A program made the position numbers and the translations under genes. A stretch of DNA of 9,544 nt from an uncultured Paracoccaceae bacterium (GTDB lineage: Bacteria; Pseudomonadota; Alphaproteobacteria; Rhodobacterales; Rhodobacteraceae). The stretch is taken from NCBI GenBank assembly GCA_913054485.1, contig CAJXHQ010000079.1, positions 1 to 9,544 of the forward strand, read 5' to 3'. Of this stretch, positions 1 to 7,947 are shown one piece after another. A model generated the notes under the pieces. The model saw nothing but the letters and a program-made list of their open reading frames with translations. It ran no database searches and was not told where the DNA came from. Numbering within the stretch: position 1 is the first letter of the stretch; each line of letters starts with the position of its first letter.

Positions 1-91
1 CGTCATAGGATTTGAATTTGGTGCCTGAAATGCTGCAGCCCGGCACGGCCATTGCTGCTGCTATCCCCAACGCAAAGGATCTTCTTTTCAT
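1..91 (-). CDS. Partial secreted/lipoprotein gene, possible L,D-transpeptidase (N-terminus only)
   Basis: Only the first 30 codons are present; the rest lies beyond the left edge. The protein begins MKRRSFALGIAAAMAVPGCS, a classic export signal: basic N-terminus, a hydrophobic stretch at about residues 7-16, then V-P-G-C19, which resembles a lipobox although Pro at -2 is not ideal. The R3-R4-x-F run also recalls a Tat signal. The mature start continues with a T-K-F-K-S-Y-D stretch. From memory, short Rhodobacterales L,D-transpeptidase (YkuD-type) proteins start this way, with a Lys-Phe-(Lys/Arg)-(Ser/Thr)-Tyr segment just after the signal; such enzymes cross-link peptidoglycan in the periplasm. 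The catalytic domain is not visible, so the family is a guess while the secreted nature is well supported. It lies 68 bases after the sodium channel gene on the same strand. No strong Shine-Dalgarno sequence precedes the ATG. Confidence 0.65.
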   Translation of the reverse strand, partial: MKRRSFALGIAAAMAVPGCSISGTKFKSYD

Positions 92-159
92 CACTGCCCG
101 GCTCTTTTGCCTGTATTTGCCTTGTCCCGGCCATACCGCAGCTGGGGCGGAATTCAAAA

Positions 160-969
<810 letters not shown>

Positions 970-977
970 GGGCGGGG

Positions 978-2221
978 TCAGTCCAGTGTGAAGGAAGCAG
1001 CCAGCTCGATATGGGCAGACCAGCGGAACTGGTCAACAGGCTGCACCCAGTTCAGGCGGTAGCCCGCCTCCGTCAGGATCTTGGCGTCGCGCGCGAAGGT
1101 CACCGGGTTGCAGGAAACATAGGCGATGACCGGGGTTTTGGCCTGGCCAGCTCTGCCACCTGTGCTTCGGCGCCCGCGCGGGGCGGGTCGATCACCGCGG
1201 CCTCATAAAACGTACCAAAGGGCTTCAGGTCTTCCGGCGTCATCGGGTTGCGGAACAGGTCGCGCGACTGAGCAGTGACCTTCTTCAGCCCCTGCGCCTG
1301 ACGCCAGCCGGCATCCAGCGCGGCGATCATGTCTTTTTCGCTTTCCAGCGCCAGCACCTCGGCATCTTCCGCCAGCGGCAGAGAGAATGTGCCGCAGCCG
1401 GAGAACAGATCGACGATGCGCTTGGCATCTTTCACGGTCTCGCGGACGGCGGCCAGAAGCGCGGCCTCGCCATCGGTGGTGGCCTGCAGGAAGGCGCCGG
1501 GCGGCGGGCAGACCTTGGCAGCCCCGAAGGGCTGCAGCGGCGGCTGGCCCATGGCGATCTGCTCATCATCCCAGGTGAGGCGGGCAAGACCGTGTTTTTC
1601 AGCCGCCTGCGCCAGAGCGATGCGCAGCGGGCCGTCCAGCGGCTTGCCGTGCTGCACCAGCACATCCAGCCCGGCGGCAGACACCGTGACGGTGACCGCC
1701 AGCGGCGTCTTGCGGCTGGCGCCGGCAAGGGCAATATCTTCGGCCATGGGAATGGCCGCAATCAGGCGTTTGTCCAGCAGATGGCAATCCGGGATCTGGG
1801 TGATCACCCCGGACGCGCGGCCATGGAACCCGGCCATCGCACCCTTCTTGGTGCGCCGCACCGCCAAGGTGGCGCGGCGGCGCGACTGTGCGGGCGAGGT
1901 ATGGACCGGGCGAATCTCTGCCTCGATGCCCTGCGCCGACAAGGCGCGGCGCAGCACCTCTTCTTTCCAGCCGGCCACAAAATCATCCTGCGCATGCTGC
2001 AACTGGCAGCCGCCGCAGGATTTGTAGTGGCGGCAGGGCGGCTGAACGCGGGTCTCTGCCGGGGTTTCTATGCGGATATCCGTCAGCTGGCTGCCCTGAA
2101 GGATGCCGCTGACGGTCTCCCCCGGCAGGGTGCGTGCGGTAAAAACAGGGCCTTCGGCGACACCGTCGCCCTGATGCCCCAGCCGCTGGATGGTGTGAGT
2201 TGTTCTGGCTTCGCTGGTCAT
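978..2221 (-). pseudogene. rlmD: RlmD/RumA-type 23S rRNA (uracil-C5) methyltransferase, frameshifted
   Basis: The intact enzyme would transfer a methyl group from SAM to C5 of a uracil in 23S rRNA. Numbering from the ATG at 2221, there is a TRAM-like RNA-binding region at about residues 8-50, iron-sulfur cluster cysteines C63, C69, C72 (C-x5-C-G-G-C) and C146, the SAM-binding motif DLFSGCGTFSLPLA at 271-284, and the DPPRAGA motif at 345-351. The frame then breaks near 1136-1145: in frame, translation ends at a TGA at 1100-1102 after unrelated residues. Shifting one base restores [13 protein letters not shown], containing the catalytic cysteine, and the family's C-terminus up to a TGA at 978-980. 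Restored length is 414 residues, normal for the family. The start at 2221 is preferred because GGAG (2228-2231) lies six bases upstream; the longer ATG at 2233 has no ribosome site. The TRAM region favours RlmD over RlmC, but the exact target uracil is uncertain. The break may be a real mutation or a sequencing error. Confidence 0.88.
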
Positions 2222-2227
2222 GGAAGG

Positions 2228-2231
2228 CTCC
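2228..2231 (-). promoter_or_regulatory. Shine-Dalgarno that fixes the methyltransferase start
   Basis: GGAG on the minus strand sits six bases before the ATG at 2221. It lies inside the four extra codons that would be gained from the upstream in-frame ATG at 2233, which itself has no purine-rich site before it. This supports starting the protein at 2221. Confidence 0.6.
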
Positions 2232-2279
2232 ATAGCGCGGGTTGCGCCGCATCAAAAGGCTCGAATGAAACAATCCCGG

Positions 2280-2311
2280 CTCCGGCGGTCCGCAGGATGG
2301 CTCCGCCGGAG
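2280..2311 (-). terminator. Terminator-like hairpin after the ABC exporter pair
   Basis: A perfect nine-base-pair GC-rich stem (2280-2288 with 2303-2311, CTCCGGCGG/CCGCCGGAG) with a 14-base loop begins two bases after the stop codon of the second ABC gene. In the minus-strand transcript it is followed about seven bases later by the weakly T-rich stretch TTGTTTCATT. The position suits termination of the exporter operon ahead of the methyltransferase gene. The large loop and the absence of an immediate T-run make efficiency uncertain. Confidence 0.45.
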
Positions 2312-2313
2312 GC

Positions 2314-4158
2314 TTACTCAGCCGCTTCCGCCTCGTCATCGGTGCGGATGAAGCCGCCGGACTGACGGGCCCAGAACTGCGCATAAAGCCCGCCAAGCGC
2401 CAGAAGGGCGGCGTGGCTGCCCTCCTCCGCAATGCGGCCCTGATCCAGCACGATGATCCGGTCCATCTCGCTCAAGGTGGACAGGCGGTGGGCAATGGCC
2501 ATCACGGTCTTGCCCTCCATCACCCGGTGCAGAGCCGCCTGGATAGAGGCCTCCACTTCCGAATCCAGCGCGCTGGTGGCCTCGTCCAGCACCAGCACCG
2601 GCGCGTCTTTCAGGATTGCGCGGGCCAGCGCGATCCGCTGGCGCTGCCCGCCCGACAGTTTCACGCCGCGCTCGCCCAGATGCGCATCGTAGCCTTCGCG
2701 GCCTGCAGAATCGCGCAGACCCAGGATGAACTCATGCGCCTCGGCCTTCTGGGCGGCTGCGATCATCTCCGCCTCCGAGGCTTCAGGGCGGCCATAGAGG
2801 ATGTTTTCCCGCGCCGAGCGGTTGAACATCGCGGTCTCCTGCGTGACCATCCCGATGTTGCGGCGCAGGGAGTCCTGCGTCACCTGATCCACATGCTGTC
2901 CGTCGATCAGAATCCGGCCTTTTTCCGCATCATAGAGCCGCATCAGAAGCGACACCAAAGTGGACTTGCCCGCGCCCGAGGCCCCGACGATGCCCAGCTT
3001 TTCGCCCGGTTTCACGGTCAGAGAGATCCCCTTGATACCGCCGATATCGCGTCCGTAGGCAAAGGTCACATAGTCAAAGCGGATGCCGCCATGGGGGACC
3101 AGCAACTCGCGCGCATCCGGCATATCCTCCAGCCGGGCGCGCGGCGTCAGGGTCTTCATGCCGTTCTCGACCTCGCCGACGTTGGAATAGATCGCCATCA
3201 GCGTAAAGCTGACCCAGCCGGTCATCTGGCTGATCCGCACCGCCACGGCGCCGGCAGCAACAATGTCGCCCTCAGAGGCCTGCCCGTTGCTCCAGAACAC
3301 CAGCGCCGAGCCGATCAGCAGCACCGGCAGCAGCCCCGCCATACCCATCAGGGTAAAGCGGAACAGCGCGGTCAGGTAGCCGAAGTCCAGCGCCTTTTCC
3401 CGGAAAGTCGTAATCGATTCCTGCGCGGTGCTTTCCTCGTGGCGGCCGTGGGCGAACAGTTTCACCGTCTTGATATTGGTGATCGTGTCCACCACTTGGC
3501 CCGACACCGTTGCCCGAGCCCCGGCCCGGGCGCCGGATTTCTTGCGGATGCGCGGCATAAACCAGCGGATCATCGACAGATAGGCCACCAGCCAGACCGC
3601 AAAGATCAGCGTGATGCGCCAATCAATCGACCCCAGAAGAATCATCGCGCCGATCAATGAGGCCAGCGCAAAGGCCACCACGTTGATGCATTCGCTGACC
3701 ACGGATGTGACCGCATTTGCCGTCTGCATCTGCTTTTGCGCAATGCGCCCCGCAAAATCATCGTCAAAGAAAGTGACCGACTGTCCCAGTGTCCAGCGGT
3801 TCAGCCGCGACAGCACCATCGGGTTCACATTGGGTGCCACAACAATCGCATTGGAGGCCGAGGACAGCCCGAAAAGGATCGGGCGCACCAGCAGGAAAAA
3901 CGCCAGTGCACCGGCAATCAGGGCTAAGTTAGAGACTGAAAAGAAAGCCTCCGGCCCCATGGCCAGGGCGGAGTCAATAACGGTGCCAAGGATGTACGCG
4001 GTGACCGTCTCCATCGCGCCGGCCATTCCCGACAGCACCGCCGCCAGCACCAGCACCGGCCAGGCCCCAGACAGGCACCAGCCCAGAAAGGCCCCCAGCG
4101 TTTGCGGCGGGGGGCCTTCTGCGGGTTTGAAGGCGTCAATCAGGTCTTCCGGCTTCAT
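2314..4158 (-). CDS. ABC exporter half-transporter, second subunit (membrane domain plus ATPase)
   Basis: A 614-residue type IV ABC exporter half: an N-terminal six-helix membrane domain (about residues 30-330) followed by an ATP-binding domain. The first membrane helices lie at about 31-50 and 76-92. The ATPase motifs are complete: Walker A G392-A-S-G-A-G-K398-S-T, Q-loop GMVTQ at 436-440, signature LSGGQ at 501-505, Walker B VLVLDE at 521-526 with catalytic Glu526, and H-loop His557. Its ATG overlaps the stop of the preceding ABC gene (ATGA), so translation is probably coupled and the two likely form a heterodimer. Both share FAGRIA in the membrane domain and the tail LYAQFWARQSGGF, so they are old tandem paralogues. 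It is exporter-type, resembling MsbA and multidrug or lipid transporters, and no binding-protein gene is nearby. The substrate cannot be told from sequence. A terminator-like hairpin follows its stop. Confidence 0.93.
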   Translation of the reverse strand: MKPEDLIDAFKPAEGPPPQTLGAFLGWCLSGAWPVLVLAAVLSGMAGAMETVTAYILGTVIDSALAMGPEAFFSVSNLALIAGALAFFLLVRPILFGLSSASNAIVVAPNVNPMVLSRLNRWTLGQSVTFFDDDFAGRIAQKQMQTANAVTSVVSECINVVAFALASLIGAMILLGSIDWRITLIFAVWLVAYLSMIRWFMPRIRKKSGARAGARATVSGQVVDTITNIKTVKLFAHGRHEESTAQESITTFREKALDFGYLTALFRFTLMGMAGLLPVLLIGSALVFWSNGQASEGDIVAAGAVAVRISQMTGWVSFTLMAIYSNVGEVENGMKTLTPRARLEDMPDARELLVPHGGIRFDYVTFAYGRDIGGIKGISLTVKPGEKLGIVGASGAGKSTLVSLLMRLYDAEKGRILIDGQHVDQVTQDSLRRNIGMVTQETAMFNRSARENILYGRPEASEAEMIAAAQKAEAHEFILGLRDSAGREGYDAHLGERGVKLSGGQRQRIALARAILKDAPVLVLDEATSALDSEVEASIQAALHRVMEGKTVMAIAHRLSTLSEMDRIIVLDQGRIAEEGSHAALLALGGLYAQFWARQSGGFIRTDDEAEAAE

Positions 4159-5993
4159 TCAGCGGCCTCTATGTTCAGGAACCCGCCGGACTGGCGCGCC
4201 CAAAACTGTGCATACAAGCCTTTAGCCTCCAACAGCTGCTGATGCGAGCCTTCTTCGACGATATGGCCGCCGTCCAGCACCAGAATCCGGTCCATCTGCG
4301 CAATTGTGGACAAACGATGCGCGATGGCGATCACCGTCTTGCCCTCCATCATGCCATAGAGCGTGCCCTGAATGGCGGCCTCCACCTCGCTGTCCAGCGC
4401 GCTTGTCGCTTCGTCCAGCAGCAGGATCGGCGCGTCCTTCAGGATCACGCGGGCCAGTGTCACCCGTTGGCGCTGTCCGCCCGATAGTTTCACACCGCGC
4501 TCGCCCACATGGGCGTCATAGCCCGTGCGGCCCTGCGGATCCTCCAGATCCAGGATGAAGTCATGCGCCTCGGCCTGTTTGGCGGCGGCAATCATCTGCT
4601 CTTCAGTGGCCTCGGGCCGCCCGTACAGAAGGTTGTCGCGCACCGACCGGTGCAGCAGTGAACTGTCCTGCTGCACCATGCCGATATTGCTGCGCAAACT
4701 GTCCTGCGTGACGCCGCGGATATCCTGGCCGTCGATCAGGATCTGGCCGGACTCAGCGTCGTAAAACCGCAACAGCAGCTTCACCAGCGTCGACTTGCCC
4801 GCTCCGGACCGCCCGATAAGGCCAATTTTCTCACCCGGTTTGATATCCAGGCTGATCCGGTCCAGCCCGCCGGCACCCCGCCCGTAGTGATGGCTGAGGT
4901 TCTGCAGCTCAATCTTTCCTTGGCTCAAGCGGAGAGGCGCCGCATTGGCGGCATCCACCAGGTCGATGGGCTGGGCAATGGTTTCCATCCCCTCAGCCAC
5001 CACGCCGAGCTGGCGGAAGAAGGAGGTGAGCGCCCACATGATCCAGCCGGTCATGGCATTCAGCCGCAGGGTCAGCGCGGTGGCGGCGGCAACAATGCCC
5101 ACGGAAGCAGAGCCCTGCATCCACAGCGCAATGCCCCAGCCGACCACGCCGACAATCAGCAGACCGTTCAAGGTCACAAGGGAGGCATCCATGATGGTGT
5201 AGATCCGCATCTCTACCTGAAACGTCTGGCGCGACTTTTCGATCGCTTCCTTGGCGAACGTCAACTCGCGATTGTGATGGGCAAACATCTTCACCGAGTG
5301 GATGTTGGAATAGCTGTCCACCACCCGGCCCGTCACGGTGGAGCGCGCGTCCGACGCCTCCTTCGAGGCCGGGCCGACGCGTTTCACGGTCCAGGCGATC
5401 AGCAGCCCATAGAGGAACAGCCAGACCAGTAGCGGCAGGATCAGCCGCGGGTCGGCGGCCCAGAGCAGAACCGCAGCCCCGGCCATATAAGCGAGCGAAA
5501 AGGTGATCGCGTCAAAGACCTGGAACACCGCTTCGCCGGCGGCCGGCGGGGTCTGCATGATACGGTTGGCGATGCGGCCCGCAAAATCGTTTTCAAACCA
5601 GCCCACCGACTGGCGCAGCACGTGTTTATGTGCCCGCCAGCGGATCAGCGTGCCAAAGTTAGGCAGGATCGTATTGTTCAGAAGCAGCACATCAAACAGC
5701 TGCAACGCCGGGCGGACCAGCAGAATGAACAGCGCCAGCGTGATCAGCTCCCAGCCGTATGTCTGCCAGACCTCGGCCGGATCGCCGGACAACAGGTCCA
5801 CCACGCGGCCCATGTAGTAGATCAGCCCGACCTCGATCGAGGCGACCACCACGGACATCAGCGCGGCAAGAATGAAGACGGATTTGAACGGCACCGAATA
5901 GAGGCGCATGAAGGGCCAAAGCCGCGTCGGCGGCCTGTCGCTTTCGGAGTAGTCACAATAAGGGTCGACGAGGTTCTCAAAAAACCGGAACAT
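4155..5993 (-). CDS. ABC exporter half-transporter, first subunit (membrane domain plus ATPase)
   Basis: A 612-residue half-transporter with the same plan as its downstream neighbour: six membrane helices within about residues 35-325, then an ATPase domain. Motifs seen: Walker A G394-R-S-G-A-G-K400-S-T, Q-loop GMVQQ at 438-442, signature LSGGQ at 503-507, Walker B ILLLDE at 523-528 with catalytic Glu528, and H-loop His559. The start at 5993 is chosen because AGGGAG (6001-6006) lies seven bases upstream and the protein then begins MFRFFENLVDPY; an ATG at 6143 in the same frame would add 50 residues of no recognisable family and cross a structured leader. The gene ends in an ATGA overlap with the second subunit, making a two-gene exporter unit. 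Unlike many heterodimeric exporters, neither partner has lost the catalytic glutamate. The likely job is outward transport of a lipid, drug or peptide across the inner membrane; the substrate is unknown. Confidence 0.93.
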   Translation of the reverse strand: MFRFFENLVDPYCDYSESDRPPTRLWPFMRLYSVPFKSVFILAALMSVVVASIEVGLIYYMGRVVDLLSGDPAEVWQTYGWELITLALFILLVRPALQLFDVLLLNNTILPNFGTLIRWRAHKHVLRQSVGWFENDFAGRIANRIMQTPPAAGEAVFQVFDAITFSLAYMAGAAVLLWAADPRLILPLLVWLFLYGLLIAWTVKRVGPASKEASDARSTVTGRVVDSYSNIHSVKMFAHHNRELTFAKEAIEKSRQTFQVEMRIYTIMDASLVTLNGLLIVGVVGWGIALWMQGSASVGIVAAATALTLRLNAMTGWIMWALTSFFRQLGVVAEGMETIAQPIDLVDAANAAPLRLSQGKIELQNLSHHYGRGAGGLDRISLDIKPGEKIGLIGRSGAGKSTLVKLLLRFYDAESGQILIDGQDIRGVTQDSLRSNIGMVQQDSSLLHRSVRDNLLYGRPEATEEQMIAAAKQAEAHDFILDLEDPQGRTGYDAHVGERGVKLSGGQRQRVTLARVILKDAPILLLDEATSALDSEVEAAIQGTLYGMMEGKTVIAIAHRLSTIAQMDRILVLDGGHIVEEGSHQQLLEAKGLYAQFWARQSGGFLNIEAAE

Positions 5994-6000
5994 GAGGGTG

Positions 6001-6006
6001 CTCCCT
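6001..6006 (-). promoter_or_regulatory. Shine-Dalgarno deciding the first ABC gene start
   Basis: AGGGAG on the minus strand, seven bases before the ATG at 5993. It supports the shorter 612-residue protein over the 662-residue reading that would start at 6143. Confidence 0.65.
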
Positions 6007-6034
6007 GCGGGGCAGAATGTTGGAATGCAATATG

Positions 6035-6064
6035 TGTCCGTGCGCCTGACGGCGTCCCCGGACA
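6035..6064 (-). promoter_or_regulatory. Two-step hairpin in the 5' leader of the ABC operon
   Basis: In the minus-strand RNA an outer stem of six pairs (TGTCCG/CGGACA, 6059-6064 with 6035-6040) encloses an internal loop (four and two bases) and an inner stem of four pairs (CGCC/GGCG) capped by a GTCA tetraloop. It lies 28 bases upstream of the ribosome site of the first ABC gene. No T-run follows, so it is not an obvious terminator; a leader structure or chance are both possible. Confidence 0.35.
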
Positions 6065-6085
6065 AAACGGGAAACGTCTCAGGCT

Positions 6086-6112
6086 TTAGCCGTGCCAGAT
6101 CCCGTAATACAT
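6086..6112 (-). CDS. Candidate leader mini-ORF of 8 codons (MYYGIWHG)
   Basis: An ATG at 6112 opens an eight-codon frame, MYYGIWHG, closed by TAA at 6086-6088. A near-perfect ribosome site, GGGAGG (6120-6125), lies seven bases upstream, stronger than the sites of most genes here. It sits 92 bases before the first ABC start codon in the 204-base gap, and its coding bases and its ribosome site can both pair with a segment downstream (6067-6072). Two tyrosines, a tryptophan and a histidine in eight residues recall attenuator leader peptides, but the downstream genes are not biosynthetic. I do not recognise the peptide. An in-frame ATG at 6118 is too close to the ribosome site to be used. Chance is a real alternative at this length. 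Confidence 0.3.
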   Translation of the reverse strand: MYYGIWHG

Positions 6113-6145
6113 GCGCATTCCTCCCGTCATGTGGTTGCTGCACTA

Positions 6146-6174
6146 GGGGTAGGCAAGATTTTTCCGCTTGTCAC
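6146..6174 (-). promoter_or_regulatory. Weak candidate promoter for the ABC exporter operon
   Basis: On the minus strand GTGACA (6169-6174, five of six matches to TTGACA) is followed after 17 bases by TACCCC (6146-6151), a poor -10 box. Transcription would start just ahead of the mini-ORF's ribosome site, which is the expected geometry. The -10 match is weak, so this is only a candidate. Confidence 0.22.
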
Positions 6175-6197
6175 CCCCTTTGAGGGGCGGGAATTCC

Positions 6198-7352
6198 TTA
6201 CCCTTTGGCGCGTGCGATCAGCTCATCACGGCTGAGCGTAAAGCCGGATGCGATCCACTCACCCTCAAGCCGCTTCATGGCTTTCCCGAGATCCGGCCCC
6301 TGCAAGTCCGGCATCAGGTCACGCGCCTTCAAAGGGAAGCTGGCCTCTGCACCTTTGCTGATTTCAGTCTCTGAACCGGGGGCAGGCGGCTGTTCCAGCA
6401 AGGCCGCGCGCAACAGCAGAGTATCCCGCGCGCGCGCTGCACCAAGATGGTAGCCCAGCTCTCGCGGTCCTTTGGTGCCAGCGGCTTCTTTGCGCAGATC
6501 CTCCAGTGCCGCTGCCTGCGCCTTGCTCAGCCGCAGCCGCTCTGCCACATCCTCACCGCCCAGCGCCGCAAGCCGGCGGATACCGTCAGGGGCCATGCCG
6601 CCCTCCAGATGCACCAGCGGTGCCAGCGCCCGGTCATCCGAACCCGGCAGGATCACCCCCAGCACGCCGCAATGGCGCATCGCCGCCACCGCCGGGGCCG
6701 GATCTGCAGCGGCCAGCAGCTTCAGCAGCTCCGCCCCGACCCGCTCGCGTGAAAGCCCTTCGAGCCCGTCCAGATTAGCCGCTATCGCCGCCAGCCCGTT
6801 GGCGTCAAATCCTTCATCGTGATCGCCGTACCAGGCATGAAAGCGGAAAAACCGCAGGCTGCGCAGGTAATCTTCGCGGATACGGTGTTCCGCGGTGCCG
6901 ATGAAGCGCACCCGGCGCGCGCGCAGATCGGTGATGCCGCCCAGCGGATCCACGACCGTGCCGTCGGGGCGCGCATAGAGCGCATTCATGGTGAAATCGC
7001 GCCGCTTCGCGTCCTCGGCAATATCCTTGGAAAAGACCACCACAGCGCGGCGGCCATCGGTGGCCACATCCTTGCGGAAGGTGGTGATCTCATGCGGGAT
7101 GCCGCGTTCGACCAGGGTCACGGTGCCATGATCGATACCGGTGGGGATGGCTTTAATGCCAGCCGCCTTGGCCAGATCCATCACATGTCGCGGTTCAATA
7201 TTGGTGGCGATGTCCATATCGCTGACCGGAGCCTCGAGCAGCGCATTTCTTACGCAGCCGCCGACAAACAGCGCCTCGGCGCCCGCATCAGTCAGCACGG
7301 AGCAGACCTTCTGCGTCGCCTTATCGTTCAGCCATGGTTGATCAATCTTCAT
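6198..7352 (-). CDS. cca: CCA-adding tRNA nucleotidyltransferase (class II)
   Basis: This 384-residue cytosolic enzyme builds or repairs the 3' CCA end of tRNAs without a template, using CTP and ATP. The N-terminal head domain shows the nucleotidyltransferase signature: F-V-G-G-C-V-R-N at 29-36, the metal-binding D45-M-D47 pair, and RRDFTMNAL at 117-125. The neck motif E160-D-Y-L-R-S-L-R-F-F-R170 follows, which in class II enzymes helps choose the incoming base. The remainder is a helical body and tail. The class II fold is shared with poly(A) polymerase, but the length and lack of a long basic C-terminal extension favour the CCA enzyme. Its ATG lies inside the end of the upstream Nudix gene (11-base overlap), so the two are probably translated together. 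No convincing terminator follows its stop before the ABC operon leader. Confidence 0.93.
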   Translation of the reverse strand: MKIDQPWLNDKATQKVCSVLTDAGAEALFVGGCVRNALLEAPVSDMDIATNIEPRHVMDLAKAAGIKAIPTGIDHGTVTLVERGIPHEITTFRKDVATDGRRAVVVFSKDIAEDAKRRDFTMNALYARPDGTVVDPLGGITDLRARRVRFIGTAEHRIREDYLRSLRFFRFHAWYGDHDEGFDANGLAAIAANLDGLEGLSRERVGAELLKLLAAADPAPAVAAMRHCGVLGVILPGSDDRALAPLVHLEGGMAPDGIRRLAALGGEDVAERLRLSKAQAAALEDLRKEAAGTKGPRELGYHLGAARARDTLLLRAALLEQPPAPGSETEISKGAEASFPLKARDLMPDLQGPDLGKAMKRLEGEWIASGFTLSRDELIARAKG

Positions 7353-7947
7353 GTGCTTTCATCCGCTCCGCCAGCCCGCGCAGCATCCGCGCGGTTGCCC
7401 CCCAGATATAATAGGGACCGAAGGGAACAGTGAAGTAGTAGCGGCGCGTGCCCTGCCAGATCCGCGATTCGATCCTGAAGCTGTCAGGCTCCAGCAAATG
7501 GGCCAGCGGCACCTCAAATACTTCCTCGACCTCGCCCGGCTCAGCCCGCACCTCGAAACCCTGCTCGACCAGAGCCACCACCGGGGTCACCCGGAAACTG
7601 GTCACGGTCTCATGGAAGGGCAGCGTGCCGAGAACCCGCGGCAGATCGCGCGGCAGGCCGATCTCCTCCCAGGCTTCACGCAGCGCGGCATCGGTGACGG
7701 AGGCATCCCCCTCATCCTGCTTGCCGCCCGGAAAGGCGATCTGGCCCGGATGATGCTTCAGCCGCGAGGACCGTTTGGTGAGGATCACGCTTGGGCTGGG
7801 CCCCGTCACGCTGACGGGAACCAGAACCCCGGCCGGGCGCAACCTGCGCCCCTGCGGCCGCGCCGCTGCCGGGTTCAGATCAAAGTCAGACGAATCACCG
7901 CCCGGCGCAGCCAAGGCGGCACTCAGGCGATGCTCCAGATCAGGCAT
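7342..7947 (-). CDS. CoA pyrophosphatase, Nudix family (NudL-like)
   Basis: A 201-residue Nudix hydrolase expected to cut coenzyme A or its derivatives into 3',5'-ADP and 4'-phosphopantetheine-type products. It carries the CoA-specific sub-family signature before the Nudix box, L-T-K-R-S (56-60) with L-K-H-H-P-G-Q-I-A-F-P-G-G at 63-75, then the box itself with R90-E-A-W-E-E-I-G-L98. As in E. coli NudL, an Asp (D81) stands near the usual first Glu position. The ATG is inside the end of hslO (8-base overlap) and the stop inside the start of cca, so it is the middle gene of a tight three-gene unit. I leave the symbol open because the exact preferred CoA species cannot be read from sequence. The start at 7947 gives a normal family length. 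Confidence 0.88.
   Translation of the reverse strand: MPDLEHRLSAALAAPGGDSSDFDLNPAAARPQGRRLRPAGVLVPVSVTGPSPSVILTKRSSRLKHHPGQIAFPGGKQDEGDASVTDAALREAWEEIGLPRDLPRVLGTLPFHETVTSFRVTPVVALVEQGFEVRAEPGEVEEVFEVPLAHLLEPDSFRIESRIWQGTRRYYFTVPFGPYYIWGATARMLRGLAERMKAHED

Noticed and set aside
1100..1145. Programmed -1 frameshifting in the methyltransferase gene
   Set aside because: A slip on A-AAA would restore the frame, but the family is not known to use it and there is no evident downstream stimulator; a simple indel or sequencing error is more likely.
2413..3660. Plus-strand open frame of 415 codons opposite the ABC gene
   Set aside because: It is antisense to a clear ABC transporter, is rich in His, Arg and Gln, and has no family features.
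5994..6143. N-terminal extension of the first ABC protein by 50 residues
   Set aside because: The extension has no family resemblance, and the ATG at 5993 has a good ribosome site.
6175..6187. Small hairpin CCCCT-TTG-AGGGG after cca
   Set aside because: Only five base pairs and no T-run follows in the minus-strand direction, so it is not credible as a terminator.
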